In this document: positions 23,707-38,005 of the stretch, piece after piece | How the letters are laid out: each line of letters starts with the position of its first letter | Position numbering within the stretch: the first letter of the stretch is position 1 | Assembly (NCBI RefSeq): GCF_019703515.2 | Contig: NC_059347.1 | Location: 23,341,001-23,405,000, forward strand | DNA from: Myxocyprinus asiaticus | Lineage: Eukaryota > Chordata > Actinopteri > Cypriniformes > Catostomidae | Length of the DNA stretch: 64,000 bases | Direction of reading: 5' to 3' | Made by a program: the position numbers and the translations under genes | Notes under the pieces: generated by a model | Seen by the model: the letters and a program-made list of their open reading frames with translations, nothing else | What the model was told of the DNA's origin: nothing | Database searches by the model: none

Positions 23707-25639
23707 ACACCAAAGTGTCATACATGGCCTTGAGACCATCCACATCTTTAACCACAGGTCAGAATGTGAAGAATCACATAGAAGATCATATAGAATCTCA
23801 CCTTGTTGTGAGGATGGCGTCCTTTGTCAGTTGTCAGCCATAATCAAGATCAGATCACAGACATTTTGCATTGACAACCACGACCCTCAGACCAGTCAGT
23901 GCAATGCGTGAGAGCCCTTTTGGCCAAGAAGATCATTTTATCAGAACCTTGAATCAGCTTTCATCTTTGTAGTTGAGATTTAAAAGTAGAGCCAAAAAAA
24001 AAAAAAAAAAGATATCCGACTGTAAGCTGTGAATCACTCCCCTTTCATGGCAGAAATCAATATGCCAGTCATGTGTCGCTGGAAGAATGGAAGACACATT
24101 TTCTCTCTTTGTGTGTGTGGCATAGTATACAGTCATAATGAGTCTATAGGGTAGACTCATTTTATCCAAGCTATTGCGATTGAAGCCTTTGCTGTCAGAG
24201 GTAAAAAGCTTTCGTTGTCCTTTAACATTCTCAGGCTTTTCTTTTATAACACCCTTGCACTCAGTTGTACCTCAGACCATTTTTTTTAAACACTTTTATA
24301 CATTTACTTAAAAACAATTATTTGTTTTAAACGGGAGCTAGTTTCTAATGCGCATGGGTCGAGTTTGGCATGAAGCTTTTCAAACCGTTTCTAATCTTTT
24401 GCACAAATACGTACAGCACATAATTCTGGCTCAATTACAATACAGTATTATATTTCCGAATTCAGTCATCTAACCTGTAGATATATTAAAAACATGGAAA
24501 GAAGACTTGATGTTTGAAAAAACATACCATATGCGAGAGTTGTAAAGCAAGACTTTGCATAGACCTTGATCTCTAATTAAAGCACGAAGGGTTGCCTTTG
24601 CTAAAATTATGCAGCTTCTGGTTTTGACAGTTTTGCACTTGCATTACACATATTTTATTTTATTTTTTTAAGCTGTGGAACTATTTGGTATTAAAGCAGC
24701 AGCATGCATTCAATACAATAGTAGATATATTGCTCCAGGATTTTTTCTTTTCAGTTTAGCTGTGATTTGAATCTTGTTAATTCACTGTCAATAGATAATA
24801 GATCATCTGAAGTGATTAATAATTATGATTCATGATTTCTGGTCTGAAAAACAGTGATAAGTCTGTTCTCTATCCTCTCCTTCCATACAGGCTTATTCAT
24901 CATGTATTAATGTGTGGGATGAACTGGTGTGAATTGAAAAGAGTTCAACAGGGTTCATTGAAAACTGGCACAATGTGCTACAACCATCAACTATTTTATA
25001 ATCTCACAGTCATCAGAGTGCCAGGCTTGACCATGAGGCCTTTTGGTGTTTGCCATGTATTAGGGTCCAAGATCTACCCCCTAACTACTTTTAACCAGTG
25101 AGAAGGAATTTTGGCAGTGTCTATTTGGGATTTGAGTTATTAATAAGTGTATCTCTGGTGGGGTGGGGGTGGAGTCCTACTCTGGAACAGGGTGTAATTT
25201 ACCTTCACAGTAAATCTTGTCCACAATACATTTGTTTTCCAAAGTTTTACAACGAAACACATTAGTGTGAAGATGGCCTTTTGTTTCTGATGTTGTGGTT
25301 CTGTTTTACTATGATGTTTATGTCATTTGCCAGGTAAATCGTGATTTCATTTCTAGCGCTCATTAAACATTTGTATCTTCAAATTTATTATGAAAAAATA
25401 CTTCAGGCAGTGCTAGATCAGGCTTTTCAGAATGAACTGTAAAAATGGTCAAATAAATATGTATTTTAAGAATCGCAAATTGCAGACTGAAAAACTGTCA
25501 TTCAAATTGGCAGCACTTTTTCATCACATTTTCGTTTGAAAATGCAGCACCCATCGTGTTCTCAGGCCGAAAATAGATGGGTCATAAAAAGGCACCTGAA
25601 CTAATGTTTAAATGTATCTTTCCTGATAAAACCCAAGCT
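23707..25639. other. Intronic stretch without recognised gene
   Basis: No gene or defined repeat seen. An (A)19 run lies at about 23995-24010. Confidence 0.5.
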
Positions 25640-26020
25640 TCTTAACACTATAGTGAACATCCTATTGACCACCATGCATTATCACGCAGTCAGACAGAGG
25701 GCACCGACAGATTTGATGCTGGGGACATGGATCTCATTGAGCCATATGGCACATCCTATAGCTAAAGTAGAGGATTAAACCTAGATCCTTAACCCTGCAG
25801 ATGGATAGCAATCATGCACCTCCATTAGTAGCGAGCTTCCGCACTTTGTTTATGATTAATAAAGAATAAATTACAACTCAATTCACAATTCAGGTGCCCA
25901 GTCCCAGATTTCAATTGCAGTGAATTCCAAGGGGTTGTGTTAATATAAAGGGGCAGCCCTCTTGCCACTTAAATGAACCTGTGGGGGTTAATTGGGGCAG
26001 ACCTGCTCATCCTATTGTTG
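25640..26020. promoter_or_regulatory. Candidate conserved non-coding element
   Basis: Repeat-free block with clustered TTAATAAAG, TAAATTACAA, TTAATATAAAG and GGTTAATTGGGGC words. Evidence for regulatory function is compositional only. Confidence 0.25.
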
Positions 26021-26699
26021 CCTCTGTTTTTTTCTCTGGATTTGCTGCTAGTTACTCGCAGAGCTGTGAGACACTATAGATAGCATGGTGTTACTTGGTT
26101 TTTGTCTCACTGTGAACATCAGCAAATATAAATTTGCAGCAATGCATACCAACTAGTTTTGCTTGGCTGGAATTTAAGCAGTATTACCTTGCAACAGTTA
26201 TACTGGCTAGAATGCAAAAAAACAAACAAACCACATAATACCACAACAATGCAAATGTGCATTTACATGTGGCTTTCAGTGAAGATATTTATGCACAAAT
26301 TTGGGATATAGTTTTGCTGTTCCCTAGTAGTGCTCATTACTTGTGGGTTGCAACCCAAAAATGGGAAAAACAATGCTAAAAACAAATAATAAAATAAATA
26401 GGCTTATCAACTTCTAAAAGGAAGGAGAAAATGCTTCCCATATTTTGTTGACGTCTGTGCATCCAATGAAACTACAGTATTTTGGTGCAAATTGATCTGT
26501 CTTATCCAAATACTATATGGCTAATATTAATACAATGTTTGGCTCAGTGTTTGTTTTGATTTTAAAGGCCAATTCTTGCTACTTTATATGATCATGTTTT
26601 GTACTGTGTTGGGTCACCGCTTGATTACCAGTGTAAAATCCTGGGTCCTTCACTAAAACTATTTGTGAATCACTGCTTTAGTAGTTTTTAATAACACCT
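26021..26699. other. Intronic stretch without recognised gene
   Basis: Nothing recognised. Confidence 0.5.
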
Positions 26700-27292
26700 C
26701 TATAATACTTTATTACATCCAACTGAACATCATGCACAGGCATCTTTGAGATCTCCCAGCACAAAGTTAACATTGACAAATCCGTTGATCCACTGTGGGT
26801 TTGTTAGCACTCAGATGCACAGCAGACAGTGTGGGAGAAGTCCTTATTATCAGCAGCAGTCTGCTCCTATCAGTCCATCAGCGCAAATAAATGGCTCACT
26901 GACGAGCCCCTGCCATGCAGCGCAACACAACTGTCAACATCCACTCACTCCTTTCTGACAGGGGCCCCATCTGACGATATTAGACTTATTATTTCCACTT
27001 TTTTTCCTTCTTTCACATCCTCCTGCAACAGCTCTCCCCCTTTTGCCTCAGAAGAGATGTGCTACGAGTGTTTCATGCAACCAATTTATTACATTTAGAA
27101 ACGAATGGGGCGCTTTGCTTTGACAGCTTTTGATAAGGGAGGGTGAGAAGCCTCTGCTTCTGCTGAGGGTTATGGGAACTGCAGGAGTCATGATAATTAC
27201 TATCAAAGCAGCAGTAATGCCCATAATAAAATACTCTGTTTGAGAACACAAATCAATTAGGACCCAGTGTGTCATTCCGTGTTATGTTGTGA

Positions 27293-27336
<44 letters not shown>

Positions 27337-29350
27337 ATTTTGAGATAACATTTAGTGCATCTAGTTATATTTCAGCACATATTTTGATGTGTGGGCAATT
27401 GTGGCATGCACCGAGCCCTCCTCCCCTATCTTCTGTGTGATCTTTTTTATAAAATTTGAATTTAATGAAATGCACATTTAATATGACTGTTGTTGAAAAC
27501 AGTTGAAGAAAAAAACAAGAATGCTATGAGAATATATTAAGAACGTACATAATTGCACAAGATGATTAGAGAAGAAACATCCTTGAACGTCCTTGTGCTC
27601 CATAATAAGCCTCAAAATTAAAATATTTACTTGTTTTCCTTTTTGCTGGAAAAATAGGAATTTATTTATATAATTACGTGAACAAGGCTGAATGATTTTT
27701 TTTATTTTCTTCAGCGAGCTGTAGAGCGCAGCGGTGACCTTGGCTCGTCTCCCACTCTTCGGGTTGACAGATAAAAACTTTATTAAGCGTCAGCGGGACG
27801 AGATGCAAACAGCCCGTGACACCCGTGTGCATTGAGTATTAGGGAAATATCACAATTAGCGGCTGATTTCCTACAGCTAAAGCATTGAGAAGAAGGGTAA
27901 TAAGCAAGATTTGTTTGTGGCCTGGAAAGGCATAATTATAAACTGATTTGAGAGCGCTGTGCTCATTGTGCCTCGGCGTAATGAGATAGGCTGCACTGAT
28001 CCCTCCATGATGCTATTAGCTGTAATCCCAAGTCTTCTCTTCCTCCCACACCCTGCAGCCCTGCAGGGCCTGCTGCCACCCCAGGTGCCTCCTCTCTGAC
28101 ATCGCCCTTTGGTGCACCTGCCGACAAGCATCAACACGGCTTGATTGTGAAGAGGCCTCAGCTGAAACATGTGAAATGCAAATTAATTCTGTTTTTGCTC
28201 ATGCTCTTTTATTATAAAAAGGTCCAAGAGAAGGTCAAGTTAAACTCCAGCCCAGTGCACACAGCATTATTTCTTCCTGTTGGTTTCAAAGGCTTGATAC
28301 GGGTGTGCGGAGTCATTCTGAATTCTTTAAAAATATTTTTTTTATATACTTCAGGGCTTTATATCTGCAGCCAAAGGAGTTTCACGGTAACACACCTGTC
28401 AGTGTGTGATGTGTTAAAGCCTCTCTGTCCTATGAGGACTTGGCAGGAATGCGCTCTCCCTAGCTGTCTAATCGCAATGACCCCCAAATGGCCCACCTTA
28501 TCACCTCTCCCTCTGAAGGCAAACAGAGAGTGAGTGGAAAACATGGCCTTTGCTGCATGTGTTTGAGTGGGTTTAAGACTTATCTAATCAGCAGGGGGGT
28601 TGCCGTCCATCCCCTCATGCACATGCACTCACCATCCTGTTTCGGCTCCACCACTGTACGTGTGTGTGTCTCTTTATGATGGAAAATCTCAGAGCTATGT
28701 TGTGGAGAAGCTGAATAACAAGGGGTCAAAAAGAAGGGGTTTTTTGGCGCTTTAGTGCAGAAGGTAAAAAAGCCGCTGGCTCATCGGCACCTAGGTTTGA
28801 GTTCAGCCTGGGTAATGTCCCAGTAATTGTCCAGTTCCCCCCACTCTCCTCTACATTCCTGTCTTGCTTTATTCACCTCTAAATAAAAGATTAAAAAATA
28901 GCCCAAAAATAAAGTTTGTGAAAGAGAAGGGCCCTATATTTGTGTTAACATATTTACCAGAAAGAACTCTTCCTGTAAAAGACCCCTGTTGTTTGATAGA
29001 CATTTTGTTAAATTTAAGTCCTGACCCAAGTGTGGAATGACTAATCTGGAAAACCCAAATTCCAAATCCACGTCGCCGTTAAATCCATCTTTGCTGGCCT
29101 CGAGCTGTTCTCTTAAATGCACCGGACACAAGCCTTGCTTGATTATGTCCACACCGGAATCATCAAAACAACATCACAAAGGGAAACAAAAGCTTTATCG
29201 AGTGCAGTTCAAGAATGCTTTGCTTCTCTGGAAGAGTAAGTGAGTCTGGCGCCAGCCCCCGCTTAAAACGCCCAGGAAACATCATAATGAATCGCGTGGG
29301 CCAGCTATCGGTGCGTAATTAGTATAGCTTACACCACAGATGAGAGAGTC
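26700..29350. promoter_or_regulatory. Candidate cluster of conserved non-coding elements
   Basis: About 2.6 kb of moderately GC-rich sequence with no recognisable transposon. Sub-blocks that look least random are 26750-27280, 27715-28180 (includes GGCATAATTATAAAC and TATTAGCTGTAATCCC), 28370-28580 and 28930-29340 (includes GTGCGTAATTAGTATAG). A (TC)n tract at 27297-27334 divides them. Scattered short frames on both strands (for example 28141-28533) show no domain. The lack of repeats inside an otherwise repeat-packed intron suggests purifying selection (inference). Confidence 0.35.
27297..27334. repeat. (TC)n microsatellite
   Basis: About 38 bases of TC dinucleotides. Confidence 0.95.
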
Positions 29351-32300
29351 AAGTCTAGGTCAGAAAAAAAAACTTCAAGGGTCTTAACGGGTTAAGGTTG
29401 GAGGCCAAGCTCTCCCCTTTGCCTTTAATCTGATGCCATACCTAGAGAGATTTGCAAAGATTCAGAGATCTGCGCTGACCTTTAGCCAGGACGTGTCACT
29501 CCTGGTCACATGTCTCCCGGCTCCTGCTGCTGGCTAGGAAACCGACAGCTGCCTCAGGGCAGGGTTGGTCCTTTTTGGAATGCATGTTAGCTGGCAAAGT
29601 TGGGCATAGACCTAGGACTTCCTCAGCTGCTTACACCCCAGCAGCTCCCGAATTCAGATGGAACTCTTCTCTGCCCTACAAAGGCAAAATGCCGTATCTA
29701 CAGTGAAACTGCCAACATGGCTATTTTAATTGTGCATTCAAATATGTTGTACAGTACATACACACATGGTAATGCGCTGATTAGATTTATAAATGAAACT
29801 GGGCATAGTTGAGCCAAACCCATCTGTCACAGGACAAATCCTAGTCTCAGAGACCTGATTTTAGTCATAACTAATTTTTACCTTTGTTACGCCATGGCAG
29901 TACAGCTCTGAAGTTCTGTTTGGCAAGCCTGTCAGAACAGTTCCAGGTTCATTCAAACTAAGTATGATATTTTCACTCAAAGTGCTGGAGTTCATGAGCA
30001 CTGAAGATTTGCAAGTTATCCTTGAGCTGGCAGTAGTCGGATTGTATGTTGACTCCAGCAGTAATCAGAATTCTCACTAATTATGTGGTTTACATATTAC
30101 CTTAATAGTCCTTTGAATACCTTTGGATTATCATGTTTTAAAAAATACACTTTTTTAAATTTATGCTTCAATACATGATTTACAGTACTTTTTCAAATAA
30201 GTGAATTGCTTTTATATTATTTTATTTTTTTACTGACAAATGTAACTTAAAGCCTCTCCCTACCTATAATTTAATGGTTCTTAACGCTGCCAAGTTAAAG
30301 CTGCTTTGTATCACACAATTCAATTCTTTGTAAAAATGCAATTTCACATAATAGCTTTGGTTCTGTTGAAATGAAATACCACAGAGCCTTACATTTTGCC
30401 GCTGTAATGTTTTACTTTCTGTAAAGAAAACTTTTTTAGCTATAACACAATAGTTTGTAATGCACAAGCAACCTGGTCTGGAAAAACAAGCCCAAAATAA
30501 GCCACTTACCTCATCAAAATAAGCGATACTTTTTTTTTTTTACTGTGTGGTGGATTTATCAGCATAGAAATCATAAGAAGCATATAGTTAATTAACAGTT
30601 AAGTATAATTTTATTTACAGATCTGCTTCTCAGTCAAAACCTGGCAGCATCAAATCTGTAGTAATGCATCATATCTAACAATAATTCAGTGAAGACTTGG
30701 AAACAACTGAGAAATTTACTTTTTACCTCTAATAATGTTTTCCTTGTATTTGGATTAACCATAGTATATGTAGTAATTACACATAGTTGTTAAAAAGGTC
30801 TTCATTCACAGAATGGGACATCCACAACAGGCAATTATGTAAAGAAGTGTTTGATGCAGCAGTTTCCTTCAGGATCAAAGCACATGTTCAATTTTACGGG
30901 CAACATGAAGTGGTGTAATTCCAAAAATTTACTGTGATAAACCCTTTGGCCTTAGGTTTCATGATAAAACTATCAGAATGAAATTAACCAGTTATAACCA
31001 TACCAGCATTTAAAAAATAGTTTTCACTCTGGAACAATTGAAAATCGCTTTGTTCCTGTTTTCGGTTACATTCTGCAAAAATGTTGTTCTTTTTCTGTGT
31101 TCATTTTTGTTCCTTGAACAGTTTTTAGTCCCTGTTTAAAAGTAATATCAGCCAACAGTTGCTCACATGAAATTTTGTTTTATGACATGGTTTTGGCCTC
31201 CCATTACATCTCTCACAGTTAATCCCAAATTACACTCTGATCCTTTCATCCGTGCAGAATATTTGTGCAACATAACAGTGTTTCTTTGACCCCGTTCACC
31301 TCTTCCGTCTTTATCCATGCCTGCGTTTCTTTCTTCTGGAAAATGATATTATGGAGATTAGGTCATCATCTTCTTTTATGCCTTGCTACTGTAATCCTAT
31401 TTTCTATTTCATCTGGTAGTGTCAGCAGATGGTGGTCTGGGGTGGCAGTTTGACACCCAGCTCACAGCTGTCTGGTCGGCCTGACAGGCCTCCTTTGTCT
31501 CTCAGTCATCACTCCAGAATGGCGCCTCTCTGCCTCATTGTGTCTCTATTTAACCCCCTCTCTTTTGGAGTGTTTCTACTAAAATGTGTGTAATATATGC
31601 AGTAACATAACTGCCAAAGTTCTCCATTCACGAATGGGGTCTCTTTTTTTCTACCTATCGGTCTGTATTTTTTGTTTTGTTTTGTTCAGTTTTTTTGCGT
31701 AGTGGATTTCCATCTCTCTCTCACTCTCTCTCTGTCTGTCTCTCTCTGTGGTTCACCCTCCTTTTTTCTCTGTGTGTTAATGAAAATGTTAGAGTGTGAT
31801 AGAGAAAAAGAGAGGTGGCTAAGTACGGCCCCCTGCAGAATCCCGCACTCTGGCTTGCTTCCATGCCCATGGTCGCTTGGCTTTACTTAGTTCCAGCTCG
31901 GTGCCTGCGGCAGCCTGAACAAGCTCAGCTTTAGATTGACCCCATGGCCCAGGGCCACTCCTACCTCATTCCTATGATTATCTTTGATATTATTTTTTCT
32001 CCCTCTTTCTGTTCATCAACTCTTTTTGTTGGCTTTGTCTCCTTCCCTCCACCTCCTAAAATATATTTATAACACTTCATTACAGAATTAATTTGTCAAG
32101 TGAACACTAGAGACAGCAATTAAAAGAGACTTGAGAACTAGATAGATAACTGTGCATTCTCTGCAAATCTGTAAGGAAAACTATTGAAGGAAGTTCATTT
32201 TCTAGACAGTTTTGAATTACATTTTTTTCAACTGTTTTTCTCACATTCAGATTGTATTTTAGATATTCATCTGAATAAGGAACAGAATTAACAAAATATA

Positions 32301-33226
32301 AGCCGTAGCTCTCAAAATTAATATCTTTTCACATTTGTGGATCATTCTCTTTTCTCACGTTTTCTTCTGTGGAAAAAATTATCTAATTATTAATACTCAT
32401 TTACATTAATTTATTTGTTATTACATATATATTGAATTTCCTTGTTTGTCTGGTTATGTCACATTCCTTATGTGTTTAACTTGAGTTGCTCTCACAAATT
32501 TCTCATTCATTATTGATTCTACGCAGTTTATGGATTGTAATGTAAACGCATATACAAATATCCATACTGTATGTACTGAGGGGTCGGTGCAAAAGGTCAT
32601 GCTTCTTAAGGCACTCCAGGAACCCATAGAAGTGCTTTGCTCAATTGAACCACTAGAGTAACTTAAATTGATATCAATTGACTTGCAAATCAGCACTAGG
32701 GAACTTCTAAACTATACATTTATAGTCAAGAATACACCACTAATCTTTACCCTTAGTTTGCAAAACAAGCTGAAATCTCCCTTTTGCGAGAAGGTCTTAC
32801 AGGATGTGACAAAGAAAAATGTGAAATTACTTAGAAATGTGAAAAGAAAAATACTGACATAACTTAGAACATAATCATGTGATTATGTGATTGCATATGA
32901 TGACAATATTGTCTTATTAGGAAATCTATAGTTTTTTTTATCAGCTTTTCTAAATCATATTCCTTTTTAATTGAATTATTTGTTACATTTTCTGCCATTA
33001 TATACAGTTTGTATAATTTGTACTTTATGTGGGTAGTTGACATAACATAGACGTGGGTAGTTGACACAAAAATTTTTTATCACTGTTATTTATTTATTTA
33101 TTTATGTTGCTTCACAAGTTTATATAAATTGTCCTGTGGTGTGATAAATGAATTTTTAAATGTAGAAATATTCTATGTAGTCTGTCAATTAATACTGTAT
33201 GTGGTCATGAACACTACTTGAATAAT
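29351..33226. other. Intronic stretch without recognised gene
   Basis: No coding or well-defined repeat recognised. A short stretch at about 31020-31140 (GTTCCTGTTTTCGGTTAC and neighbours) looks like a dispersed repeat fragment. T-rich and TC-rich runs occur at 30528-30541 and 31710-31750. Confidence 0.5.
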
Positions 33227-33376
33227 AAATATGAAAGAACAGAGTCACGTGATACCATGCAAGGTTCATACGTGTGAAAGGCGAGCTCTGCACACTTTGC
33301 TAGTTTTGATACTTTTTGGGTCATAAACCAGTGAGATTCGATACACCCTGATCCATAACTGTTCTAGGAAGACAAT

Positions 33377-34190
33377 ATGTCAAAGAATTCAAAATCCTCG
33401 GGCTCTGGAGACATTAAAAGACACTTACGTGCTCAAGCTGACGCCCTTCCTTAGGCCTCGAGCCAGGAAATCGATTTGGCTGGAGAGGTAAAAGAAATTC
33501 GGTGAGAATTGCTGAACATACCGGCTGATGAAGGTCGTTGCTGACTTGGAGGATCTTGCTGCAATACATCGAGATGAAATTCACTGAGGTGGTTACAAGA
33601 GTGGCAGATGTCGAGAAACAGATCGATTATCTGGAGTCATCGGAGAGGGAATTAGCTGCTAATCCGCTAGCGACCAAGGCGGATTTGGAGCACGTCTGGG
33701 AGAAGCTGGAGGTTATGGAGAATCGTAACCGGCGGAATAACGTCCGAATTGTTGGAATTCCTGGACGGGCTCTTTCTGAATCTGCTTGACATAATAGGCC
33801 ATAAGCTGGAAATCGAGCGAGCTCACAGGGTCCCGGCTCGGCGATCCACTTAGGGAGACAGGCCCTGATCAATTCTGGCCAACTTTCTGAGCTCATCCGA
33901 TAAAGATCTTGTGTTATGCGAGGCGAGGAGGAAAGGAAGGGTTTCTTGGAAAGACCACAGTATTTTCTTGTTCCCAGACTTTGCGAATTCGACAAGAGAA
34001 ACGTGATCGATACAAGGAATGCAAGAAACTCTTACATCAACGGAAGATCGCTTTTGCACTGATGTTCCTGGCCAAATTGAGAATAGATATTAAGGATGGC
34101 CGTAAAGTATTTACATGTACCCAACAAGCAATGTCCTTCATAAAGTCAATGACTAAGTTATTTTGTGGTTCTCATGTTGCAGCCAAGTGA
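33377..34190 (+). pseudogene. L1 ORF1 pseudogene (RNA-binding protein)
   Basis: In active L1s this protein coats the element's RNA and acts as a nucleic-acid chaperone. The start reads MSKNSKSSGSGDIKRHLRAQ and hits a stop at about 33452. A coiled-coil-like segment follows in another frame (VEKQIDYLESSERELAANPL, then HVWEKLEVMENRNRRNNVRI) leading into the RRM start (RIVGIPG). The C-terminal part reads RKGRVSWKDHSIFLFPDF, then REKRDRYKECKKLLHQRKIA and DGRKVFTCTQQAMSFIKSM. At least three frame changes and one internal stop inactivate it. Confidence 0.85.
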
Positions 34191-34769
34191 GCCTGACTCA
34201 CTGAACATCCACTTGATCGTCCAAGGAAGCTGAGTGCCTTTGTATTTAGTTTTTGTGCTCGTTCTGCCTAGCGGCTGGAGTTTGTTTTGTGTAGCAGCAC
34301 TCCTTTGGGACAGTTTTGTGGATGAATCTGCATGTTCTTTGTGCTTGGTTGGAGTTTATTTTGTGGAGTATTTCTTGCAGGACATTGGAGTGATTGGGTC
34401 ATTTGTTGCATTCAAGTAGCAGTTGAATGGGCTGGCTCACTGAATATTCGTTTGACTGTCCGAGGAAACTGAACAGCCTTTTTTTTCTTACAAAAATATG
34501 TATAAAAATACCAGACTTGAGCAATCCAATGGCAAAGTTGTCGCGGGGGCTCTCATAGGCGTACATGGACTGTTTGAGTTTAGAGGGATGGATGCTTGGC
34601 GCTGTCGTGCATGGGGTTAATGCGCATGTTTTTCTTTTTTCTCTTTGTTTGGTTGGGGGGGGGGAGGTTTGGGGTTTGATTGTTAAACTAATGTGGAATG
34701 TGGTCTTTATAGTTTTATTTTTGACACACAATCTATTTTTTCTAATATGTCAAAATGTAAAATGTTAGT
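34191..34769 (+). other. L1 inter-ORF region
   Basis: About 580 non-coding bases between the end of ORF1 and the ORF2 start. They contain two imperfect repeats of 'ctgactcactgaacatcc' (34191) and 'ctggctcactgaatattcg' (34431), about 240 bases apart, and a (G)9 run near 34655. Confidence 0.6.
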
Positions 34770-37700
34770 ATGAGTGGATTGTCTCTCTCCACATGGAATG
34801 TGAATGGGTTAGGGCATCCCATAAAAAGAAGGAAAGTTATTTCTCTTCTTAAACGTAAGAAATATGATATAGTGTTTCTTCAAGAAACGCATCTTTCCCC
34901 GCAGGAAGCTGAAAAATTTGGGAAGATATGGGGTGGACATGTTTTCTTTAGTGCTGGCTCAAGTAAGAGCAGGGGAGTCATTGCACTGATAAGTAAGCAT
35001 CTACAATTCAAATGTCTCAAACAGATTAAAGATAAATTAGGAAGAGTCATTATTGTTTTAGGCTAATATTTATGCACCTAACGCTGATGATCAGGGCTTT
35101 TTTTATAGATCTTGAAGGGATGTTGGGAGGAGACTTTAATCTATTGATGGACACAGTCCTTGATCATAGTGAAGCAAAAGTGTGTAAGCCCCCTAGAGCA
35201 ACATTGATGCTTCACAGGATATGTAAACATTTTGGTCTTACAGATATTTACTCTACATACAGGACTATACATTTTTTTCATCAGTCCATAAGATTTATTC
35301 TAGAATACATTTTTTTTGTATTTATTTATTTTATATCTAAGTCCCTCATTTCATCTGTTGATGATTGCTCAATTGGAAACATCTTAGTCTCAGATCACGC
35401 CGTGGTGAGTTTAGAGGTGTTGCCACATACAGAGAAAAATAAATCATATAGTTGGCGCTTTAATGTATCCCTTTTGCAAAATCCTGAATTCCAACAAATG
35501 TTAAAGGCTGAAATCAATGTTTATATGGAGACCAACTGGTCCTCAGCATACTCTGTGGGCGTGGCTTGGGAGGCACTTAAGGCGGTTCTTAGGGGTCGGA
35601 TCATACAGTATGCCTCATTCATCAAAAATCTAAAGCATGAGGACTCATGGAGCTGGAAGGGAATATTAAAAGTGCAGAGGCAGAGCTGAAGTGCCGAATG
35701 TCGTCTGATGGCCTCGGAGAATTGACCCGATTGAAATACAGATATAATACTGTTTTGTCACGGAAGGTGGAGTTTTGGCTATTCAGGGCAAGACAGTCAT
35801 ATTTTGAGATGGGGGACAAAGCAGGGAAGCTTTTGGCTAGATATATAAAGCAGAGAGAGTCTTTTTCTACCATTCCCTGAAATCTGCTGGTGGTGAAATT
35901 TTTCCTCGGCCATTGATATTAATAATGCTTTTAAACAATTCTATCTTGATCTCAATAGTTTCACATCTTTGTCTACTGATGAAGATATTATACATTTTGT
36001 GGAACCATTAGAACTCCCTAAACTGACGAATGAGCAAAAAAATTCTCTTGATTCTGAGATAACCTTGGAGGAGCTTGGCAAGGTAATTAAGGCCTTGCCT
36101 ACAGGCAAGGCTATGGGGCCAGATGGCTTTGCCGCTGAGTTTTTTCGATCTTATGCTACAGAATTGGCTCCACTTTTCCCATTTTATACGGAATCATTAA
36201 AGAATGGAAAGCTATCGCCAACCATGACGCAAGCCCAGATCAGTCTTATTCTTAAAAAGGACAAAGATCCAAGTGAGTGCAAGAGTTACCATCCAATTTC
36301 CCTGATCCAGCTAGACATTAAAATATTGTCAAAAATTTTGGCTAACCATTTAAGTAAAGTTATGACATCTCTTATACATATAGATCTGGTCAGATTTATT
36401 CAGGGCCATAGCTCTTCTGATAACATTAGGCGTTTCATCAATATCATGTGGTCAGTGGCGAATGATCAGACTCCAGTCTCTGCCATCTCACTTGACACCA
36501 AAAAGGTGTTTGATATGGTAGAATGGGATTATCTTTTTAAGATTTTGGAAATGTACAGGTTTGGGAATACGTTTATTGAATGGATTAAGTACACCTGGTA
36601 GTGGCAGTACAAACAAATGGATTAATTTCAGATTACTTTACTCTGAATAGGTGCCCCCTTTCCCCCTCTTATTTCAAGCAATTTGATAGCATAGCGAAGT
36701 CCTTCATTTGGAATGGTAGACGTCCCAAATTACATTTCAGTAAGCTACCTAGGCTGACTGGCAAATGTGGACTAAGCCTACCCAAGATTTTGTTTTATTA
36801 TTATGCATTCGGTCTCAGACATTTGGCTCATTGGTCGCTTCCACCTGAGAGAGCCCCTCTCTGGTTTTGTATTGAACAGGAAGTTCTTGCCCCTATTTCT
36901 CCATTACAAAGCCTTTCAATCAAACTAACTGGAGAAGTTGTTACACCCCGTTATTACTTATTTGCCCGCGATAGTGTTTAATTCTGACATTTATTTAAAT
37001 GTTGCCTCGACCATATGGCTGAACCCAAAATTATGCATTAATAAGTCCCCTTTTTGCTGGTCAGAGTGGATTGTGAGGGGGGTTACTACACTCAGTGACC
37101 TATATGAGTGTTGAGATCCTTTGAAAATTTGGTTCAACATTTTGGGATTCCCAGATCTCAGTCCTTTAGGTATTTACAGCTGCGCCACCTGCTCTGTACT
37201 ATTTTTGGGAGGAGCATACACCCCCCTAAAGCGGCAGACACTCTAGGAGGGGTGATTACTGCTTTTGGAAAAGGTCATGAGGCATCAGTGTATTACTCCC
37301 TGCTAATTTAGAGTCTGGGGGATGGAGCTTTAACTTCTGCCAAGAGACTATGGGAGAAAGATTTAAACTTGGTATTGGAGGAGGGACTGTGGGCTAGGAT
37401 TCTAAAAAACATTAAGTCTGCATCTAGAGACGCAAAGGTGCACCTTAAGCAATTCAATATTTTACATCAATTCTATTGGACCCCCTCTAGATTGTATAGG
37501 CTTGGTCTTAAAGACACACCCATCTGCTGGTGATGCCAGTCAGAGGATAGAGACACAACCCATGTCTTTTTGTAGTGTGTTAAGATCCAAGAATTTTGGT
37601 TGAAGGTTCAGAGTTTTATGTATGACGTATTGGGCACTCAGATTTCATTTTGCCCCAGACTCTGAATTTTGGGTGATGGGGTGGTCATCGATGTAGAGGA

Positions 37701-37927
37701 TATACACAATGGTCCAAACCAGTATCCTGATCGCCATACAGATAGTTTTAAGGGGATGGAGGTCGGCTGGATTCCAGGAGTGGTGCTCAGAGATGGGGAG
37801 GGTGGTGGCCTTTGAAGAAGGGTCCTTTAGGAGACTGGAGAAATTGGACTTGTTTGCGGGGAAATTGGGCGGATATCTGGCATTTCTGGAGGGCTCTCGG
37901 GGAGGGGCAGAGGAGAGAGAGGTGTAG
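34770..37927 (+). pseudogene. L1 ORF2 pseudogene (endonuclease/reverse transcriptase)
   Basis: The endonuclease domain starts MSGLSLSTWNVNGLGHPIKR and shows the catalytic-type Asn (WNVNG), Glu (FLQETHL), the GGDFNLL loop and the SDHAVV His motif. There is a frameshift near 35063, and a small deletion joins 'LEGML' directly to 'GGDFN'. The RT domain (35969-36601) shows LPTGKAMGPDGF and motif A in SLDTKKVFDMVEW. At about 36655 the text jumps from 'LNRCPLSP' to 'YFKQFDSIAKSFIWNGRRPK', so the GTRQG element, the (F/Y)ADD catalytic motif and the RT thumb are deleted. A stop-containing C-terminal CCHC knuckle lies at 37520-37610. It cannot be functional. Confidence 0.9.
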
Positions 37928-37944
37928 TTTTCAATATGTGTGAT

Positions 37945-37946
<2 letters not shown>

Positions 37947-38003
<57 letters not shown>
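37947..38003. repeat. (TA)n tract in L1 3' UTR
   Basis: About 57 bases of TA inside the L1 3' UTR, between the ORF2 stop and the poly(A) signal. Confidence 0.95.
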
Positions 38004-38005
<2 letters not shown>
